A DNA stretch of 9,370 bases from an uncultured Marvinbryantia sp. (GTDB lineage Bacteria; Bacillota; Clostridia; Lachnospirales; Lachnospiraceae). The notes below the pieces were generated by a model, which saw only the letters and a list, made by a program, of their open reading frames with translations, had not been told where the DNA came from and did no database searches. Location: positions 1 through 9,370 of the forward strand of contig CANQJX010000053.1 in NCBI GenBank assembly GCA_947624335.1, read 5' to 3'. Positions 5,129 through 9,370 of the stretch are shown in pieces. Position 1 is the stretch's first letter, and every line of letters begins with the position of its first letter. The translations under genes were made by a program, and so were the position numbers.

Positions 5129-8100
5129 ATGAAGAAATCTGCGAACAAACCAGCAAAGAGATTCTTTGCACTGTTTCTGGCATTTGCTATGATGCTTCAG
5201 CAAAGCTCCATAGTATCTGCGGTAGAGACAGAGACGGTATCGGCTGAACCGGTGGTTGTGGCGGCTGAGACAGCGGCGCCCGAAACACCGGCGCCTGAGA
5301 CGCCGGCGCCTGAAACACCGGCACCGGATACAGCGGCAGCCGAGACACCGACACCGGACGCGGCGGCTGAGACGCCGGCACCGGATGCGGCGGCGGATGA
5401 AGAATTCATCATCGGCGATGAAGTAGAAGTAGAACAGGAGACATTCCCGGACGAGGCGGGCGGCGCTGCTGAAGCGTACACCACCGAAGCGCTGAAAGCG
5501 GGAGACGTCTTAATCAACAACGAAATTATAAGTACAAGAGAGGACGGTACGCTTGAGTATAAGATAACCGTCAGCGCGGACGGCGACCAGAAAAACGTAG
5601 TGATCGACGATACGGTTACCGGAACGCTTCTTTCTTATCAGGGCCTTCTCCAGACGCTTAAATCCGGACAGGATCTTTCTATAGAAGAAAAGGTAGCGAT
5701 GGAGCTTACCCAGAGAGAAGACGGCTTTGCGTGCGTTATCCCCAGGATGAACGTCGGGGACGTATATATTTTCTACTTTGAAGCAAAGCTGGATCTTTCC
5801 GGGATCGACGGCAATCCCACATATGAAGAAACTTCCAATGTGGTGACGGTGGACGGCACCGCGGTAGACGTTGCGCTGGAAGACATCGACTTCAGACCTC
5901 TTTCCGCAGCGGGTGAGGCGACCGACCAGATCGTAGAGAAAAAGAGAGTAATCGACTGGAAAATTCTCTTTAATACAGACGACCTCTTCAAAGAGACCGT
6001 CGGCGACGAGTTTGTCCTGAGCGACAAGGTAAGCAGCGGCGCGATGGAATTTACAGGAGAGGGTCTTACGATTGCTTTCCCGGAACTCGACCAGACTATC
6101 AGCGTGGCGTGGGACGAGGTATCCGAGCATAACAGCACAAGCTGGAAGATTGCGGACCTTAAAAAACTGCTGGCGCAGAAGCTGGCGGTGGCCGCGCCGG
6201 ATCTTGATAAAGAAGAATTCGACGCTGCATTATACAGCCTTTTAAATAAGAAAATGGAGATCTCATGCCAGACTCTGGCGGACATCAGCGGGCAGGAAGG
6301 CGAAGCCTACTACACGCAGGATGTAGTTGCGGGCGTACATCACGCTACTGCGAACGCTTTGGTTGGCGATGGATCAGAACTTGGACTCCCAGAAGAATTT
6401 ATATATGAAGACAATGCGGTAACGGTAACGGCAACCGTATCCGATCGTTTTGCGTTCCCGGCGGGAACACAGCTTGTAGTGAGCCCGATAGAAGTATCGC
6501 AGAGCGATATCGCAGAAATAGAAGAAAGACTGGAAGAAAACAAAATCCTGCTGAATGTGGTACGCTATGATATCCATTTTGAGTACGACGGACAGGAGAT
6601 CGAGCCTGCCGACGGCGCTACGGTGGATGTAAAACTTGTTCAGCACGAAATCCAGAAGCAGGCAGAGGAATCAGACACGGTAGAAGTGCAGGTGGAGCAT
6701 ACCACGGATGCCGGTACGGTTGAGTCGGTTCCTGTAGATGATGCCGCTGTTCTGGAAAACGGCGAAGTGCAGGAAGTTAATTTTGAAGCAGACAGTTTTA
6801 GCGGATATACAGTTATTTCACTTGATGGAAACGCACCGATTGAGCCGGAGCTGCAGGGCGAAAATCTGAGTGAGGACGGTTCTTTCTATGTCGCGATAGA
6901 AGGAAACAACAAACAGATTGTAAAGAAACTGGAAGTGGAAAACGGCGAGCTTCCGGAAGACATTACGATTGACAGACTGTATGGACAGAACGGTGAAGCG
7001 ACGGTAAACAACGACGGGATGACGCCCTTTTATCCGAAGCCGGGCGAGACTTATACAGTAAAACTGTTTGAGTCCACAAAGACGGATGTTCCGGAAAACC
7101 AGAAGGTGAATGAAATAAACAATTTGCCGGGCTACAAAGAAATCAAAAAAGGCGATTTCATACTGCAGTCATGTATAGTTACGGACTTTCCGGAGCAAAT
7201 TGAACTGACCGGAGAAGGCGATATAATGCCGATATCAGGGGAACAGGTGGGCGATACTCCGGGTTCGTGGCAGAGGATAAAAGACCTGTTGGATTGGGCG
7301 AAAAACTTTGGCGCAGTGACGCTTTCGTACGATCAGAAGGCAGATACAGAATCGACAATTGCAGCAAAACTCGCTGATTTTGTAGGAGATTGCAAGAACT
7401 TTAACTTCAGCGATAATAACTATAAGAGCGTAAATAACAAGATAACAATTACAAAAACATACAAAAAGACAGACGAAAACGGCACAGAGCTTTTGCCTGG
7501 CCGGAAAGTAAGGATAAATCTTTACCGTGCCGGAGGCGAAGGCGGAGTTGACAGGCTAATAGGATATCAAGAAGGTACGACAGGACCGGATGGACAATTT
7601 AGCGTTACATTTGAGCATCTGTCGAGCGGGACATACTATTTCCGCGAGGTCATTAACGGCACGGAGGTGTCGGGATCTGGCAAGATAACGATAGACGACG
7701 AAGACATTTATGTTACCTATGACAGCAATGCAAATAATATAGAAATTAGAACGGATGGATATAACAATTATTCGTATTTTGAGGAAATAAAAAAGGAGAA
7801 TTTTGTAGACCTAACCAGAGCCAGACCGAACAGTATGGTGGCTTTGGGCGCGTCTAGTTGGGCGACATTTTATGATACAGTAAATGAAGCAATAGAAGAG
7901 AGAAAAAAGGTTGATCCAGGCCCGAAGGAAAGCTATGATATCAGCATAGACGGACAAAATATCAACCAAGTACGGATTCTCAACGACAATACGATTTGCT
8001 TCGGAGAGATTACGATTGTCAAGGCGGGGACAAATGGTATTCCGGTACTTGACTTTGATACAATGTTTGCTGAAAATACGGGAACGCTGTGGAAAGCATC

Positions 8101-9370
8101 CCGTGAAATTGCCCATATGAAGGACAGCAGCGACGTTCAAGTTGTGAATTTAACGGCAGATGAACTGCAGCGGGATCACGTTTTCAATGTAGAAGCAACG
8201 GAAGACGGTGAAAATTACAAATATCTCGTTATCAATGTGGATATGTCCAACTATAACAAGGAAGTATATGAGTATGGACAATATTCTCTTAAATTTGGCG
8301 ATACAGAAGCGAAGCAAATGAACCCGGATTTTGCGACAAAGTCTCATGCCCGTGTTTTGTTCAACTTCTACAATTACAAGACGGATAAGCCATATGCTGG
8401 AAAACTGAAACAGGTCGGTTCGACGACCGGAATTATTCTTGCTCCGTTTTGTGAGGTAGAAGGAGCCACAGGTAATCTGGGCGGTACGATGATTGCCAGA
8501 AAGTATAACCATTCCGACGGCGAAATTCACGGAATCCAGCCGGATGTGGACTCTCAAAATCCGACCAGCGGCGTGACCAATATCATTGGCGAGGAGCAGC
8601 CCGAAGAAACAAAAGTAGAACTGAAAGCCCACAAGACAGTACAGGGCAGGGATGCAAGCGACAAAGTATTTACGTTTGAACTGCGGGACGAAAGCGGGAA
8701 CGTGCTTGACACCCAGAGCGTAACGGGCAGCGGCGACGTAACGTTTGCCGAACTCACTGATCTGACATATCAGGAAGCGGGCACCCACCATTATACCATC
8801 GTAGAGCAAAATGGCGGTACGACGGAGGGCGGCTATACTTATGATGCCGGCGTGTGGGATGTGACGGTTGACGTTACAGAACAAGACGGAGAACTTGTTG
8901 CCAGCGTAACGTATACAAAAGACGGCGAGGCGGCAGATGCTGCGGAATTTGTAAATACCTATAATGCCAGGGGCGAACTGTACCTGGAGGCGACAAAGGA
9001 ACTGAGAGGCAGAGAACTGACATCCGGACAGTTTTCGTTTGAGGTAAAAGATGAAGCCGGCAATGTAGTGGCACAAGGCGAGAACGACGGCGAAGGCCAC
9101 ATTGCATTCCCGGTTATTGAGTATACCCTGAAAGACGTCGGGACGCATACCTATACGATAACGGAAGTTAACAAGGGTGCGGACGGTTATAGCTATGCAG
9201 ACGATGTTTATACGGTAACGGTAACCGTAGCGGATAAGGGCGACGGTACATTGGATGTACAGACGTCCATGGACGAAGAAAACCAGACGTTCATCAACAC
9301 CTATAACACGGAAGCGACGATCGGGCTGGAAGCGGCGAAGAAGCTGGAAGGCAGAAACCTGAAAGCGCAT
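5129..9370 (+). CDS. Giant secreted multi-domain surface protein (pilin/adhesin-like, isopeptide domains), cut at the right edge
   Basis: I translated codon by codon from 5129 and found no stop through base 9370: at least 1414 residues, C-terminus outside the window. Order: signal peptide 1-31 (KKSANKPAKR, hydrophobic core, V-S-A cleavage); Pro/Ala/Thr/Glu stalk about 47-90; beta-rich N-terminal domains about 120-430 (YKITV...NVVIDDTVTG resembles pilin/DUF11-type folds); a domain about 431-563 ending FEADSFSGYTVI, a form I recall from Clostridia surface proteins; an unrecognised region 566-770; a SpaA/Cna-B-like domain about 771-864; a choice-of-anchor-A-like domain about 930-1137 (RVLFNFYN, TGIILAPF, GNLGGTMIA, GEIH); then Spy0128/FctA-type repeats from 1163. 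These repeats keep the isopeptide triad: K1169/E1226/N1276 and K1290/E1346/N1390. Likely a wall-attached adhesin or pilus stalk. A sorting signal would lie beyond the window. Neighbour: divergent LysR gene. Confidence 0.95.
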   Translation, partial: MKKSANKPAKRFFALFLAFAMMLQQSSIVSAVETETVSAEPVVVAAETAAPETPAPETPAPETPAPDTAAAETPTPDAAAETPAPDAAADEEFIIGDEVEVEQETFPDEAGGAAEAYTTEALKAGDVLINNEIISTREDGTLEYKITVSADGDQKNVVIDDTVTGTLLSYQGLLQTLKSGQDLSIEEKVAMELTQREDGFACVIPRMNVGDVYIFYFEAKLDLSGIDGNPTYEETSNVVTVDGTAVDVALEDIDFRPLSAAGEATDQIVEKKRVIDWKILFNTDDLFKETVGDEFVLSDKVSSGAMEFTGEGLTIAFPELDQTISVAWDEVSEHNSTSWKIADLKKLLAQKLAVAAPDLDKEEFDAALYSLLNKKMEISCQTLADISGQEGEAYYTQDVVAGVHHATANALVGDGSELGLPEEFIYEDNAVTVTATVSDRFAFPAGTQLVVSPIEVSQSDIAEIEERLEENKILLNVVRYDIHFEYDGQEIEPADGATVDVKLVQHEIQKQAEESDTVEVQVEHTTDAGTVESVPVDDAAVLENGEVQEVNFEADSFSGYTVISLDGNAPIEPELQGENLSEDGSFYVAIEGNNKQIVKKLEVENGELPEDITIDRLYGQNGEATVNNDGMTPFYPKPGETYTVKLFESTKTDVPENQKVNEINNLPGYKEIKKGDFILQSCIVTDFPEQIELTGEGDIMPISGEQVGDTPGSWQRIKDLLDWAKNFGAVTLSYDQKADTESTIAAKLADFVGDCKNFNFSDNNYKSVNNKITITKTYKKTDENGTELLPGRKVRINLYRAGGEGGVDRLIGYQEGTTGPDGQFSVTFEHLSSGTYYFREVINGTEVSGSGKITIDDEDIYVTYDSNANNIEIRTDGYNNYSYFEEIKKENFVDLTRARPNSMVALGASSWATFYDTVNEAIEERKKVDPGPKESYDISIDGQNINQVRILNDNTICFGEITIVKAGTNGIPVLDFDTMFAENTGTLWKASREIAHMKDSSDVQVVNLTADELQRDHVFNVEATEDGENYKYLVINVDMSNYNKEVYEYGQYSLKFGDTEAKQMNPDFATKSHARVLFNFYNYKTDKPYAGKLKQVGSTTGIILAPFCEVEGATGNLGGTMIARKYNHSDGEIHGIQPDVDSQNPTSGVTNIIGEEQPEETKVELKAHKTVQGRDASDKVFTFELRDESGNVLDTQSVTGSGDVTFAELTDLTYQEAGTHHYTIVEQNGGTTEGGYTYDAGVWDVTVDVTEQDGELVASVTYTKDGEAADAAEFVNTYNARGELYLEATKELRGRELTSGQFSFEVKDEAGNVVAQGENDGEGHIAFPVIEYTLKDVGTHTYTITEVNKGADGYSYADDVYTVTVTVADKGDGTLDVQTSMDEENQTFINTYNTEATIGLEAAKKLEGRNLKAH
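5267..5398 (+). repeat. Degenerate 15-bp minisatellite encoding ETPAP-type units
   Basis: About nine units of roughly 15 bp (two shortened to 12) coding E-T-P-A-P, D-T-A-A-A, E-T-P-T-P, D-A-A-A and E-T-P-A-P in tandem at residues 47-90. The second to fourth units are near identical in DNA (gaaacaccggcgcct, gagacgccggcgcct, gaaacaccggcaccg). It forms an extended, proline-rich stalk after the signal peptide. G+C is very high: 45 of 60 bases in 5341-5400. Copy-number change in whole units keeps the frame. Confidence 0.85.
8615..9370 (+). repeat. Tandem Spy0128/FctA-type pilin isopeptide domains (two complete, third cut)
   Basis: Protein-level repeats of about 115-120 residues. Unit 1 is residues 1163-1279, unit 2 1283-1393, unit 3 from about 1396 to the edge. 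Shared landmarks are a starting K-x-x-x-GR (KTVQGR, KELRGR, KKLEGR), F-x-F-E/F-E-V core strands, G-T-H-x-YTI-x-E, Y-x-V-T-V, and closing F-(V/I)-N-T-Y-N. In Spy0128 the Lys and Asn of these motifs join in an intramolecular isopeptide bond with the Glu as catalyst. DNA identity between units is modest, so the duplication is not recent. Confidence 0.85.

Noticed and set aside
8150..9370. Long minus-strand open frame (406 codons) opposite the surface gene
   Set aside because: It is antisense to a frame with signal peptide and clear FctA repeats. Its predicted protein has no domain order I recognise, and the sense strand's codon bias, which avoids TTA, CTA and TCA, explains the lack of stops. Other minus-strand frames at 5510-6130, 5773-6285 and 7811-8140 are the same effect.
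5129..9370. LPXTG sorting signal or sortase gene for the surface protein
   Set aside because: None is present within the window; the gene is cut before its C-terminus, so wall anchoring is inferred only from domain type.

Overview
The window looks like a chromosomal segment from a gut-type Firmicute, probably a Clostridia/Lachnospiraceae relative. The grounds are strong GGAGG-type ribosome binding sites, TTG start usage, A+T-rich promoters between moderately G+C-rich genes, the gene set (glycerol kinase, CobO-type adenosyltransferase, secreted beta-lactamase-fold hydrolase), and a giant pilin-like surface protein of the kind common in that group. This assignment is inferred from style and gene content, not from a marker gene.

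Layout. Positions 1-195 hold the C-terminal end of a D-2-hydroxyacid (glycerate-type) dehydrogenase. Its first 50 bases form a perfect 18-bp inverted repeat that breaks a conserved family motif. It is followed 28 bp downstream by a complete glpK (224-1714). Convergent to these, on the minus strand, is a two-gene operon: a secreted serine hydrolase with SxxK, SDN and KTG motifs (3245-2007), then an 87-aa conserved-looking hypothetical (2003-1740) coupled to it by a 3-bp gap. This operon has a good sigma-A promoter, which also argues that the hydrolase starts at a TTG well inside the longest open frame. Divergent from it is a CobO/BtuR corrinoid adenosyltransferase (3399-3929). A LysR-type regulator follows on the minus strand (4838-3960), with a run of nine G in its ribosome binding site.

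The right-hand 45% of the window is one open frame on the plus strand. It starts at 5129 and is still open at base 9370 (at least 1414 codons). It encodes a secreted, multi-domain surface protein. In order it has a signal peptide, an ETPAP-type low-complexity stalk, beta-rich N-terminal domains, an unrecognised central region, a SpaA/Cna-B-like domain, a choice-of-anchor-A-like domain, and tandem Spy0128/FctA-type isopeptide domains, the third cut by the window edge. It has a leader of about 195 nt and diverges from the LysR gene, so the LysR protein is a candidate regulator of it.

The left genes are ordinary metabolism. The distinctive part is the LysR/giant adhesin locus, with its homopolymer tract, long leader, minisatellite and G+C mosaic. 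I see no tRNA, rRNA, CRISPR array, insertion sequence or convincing intrinsic terminator.
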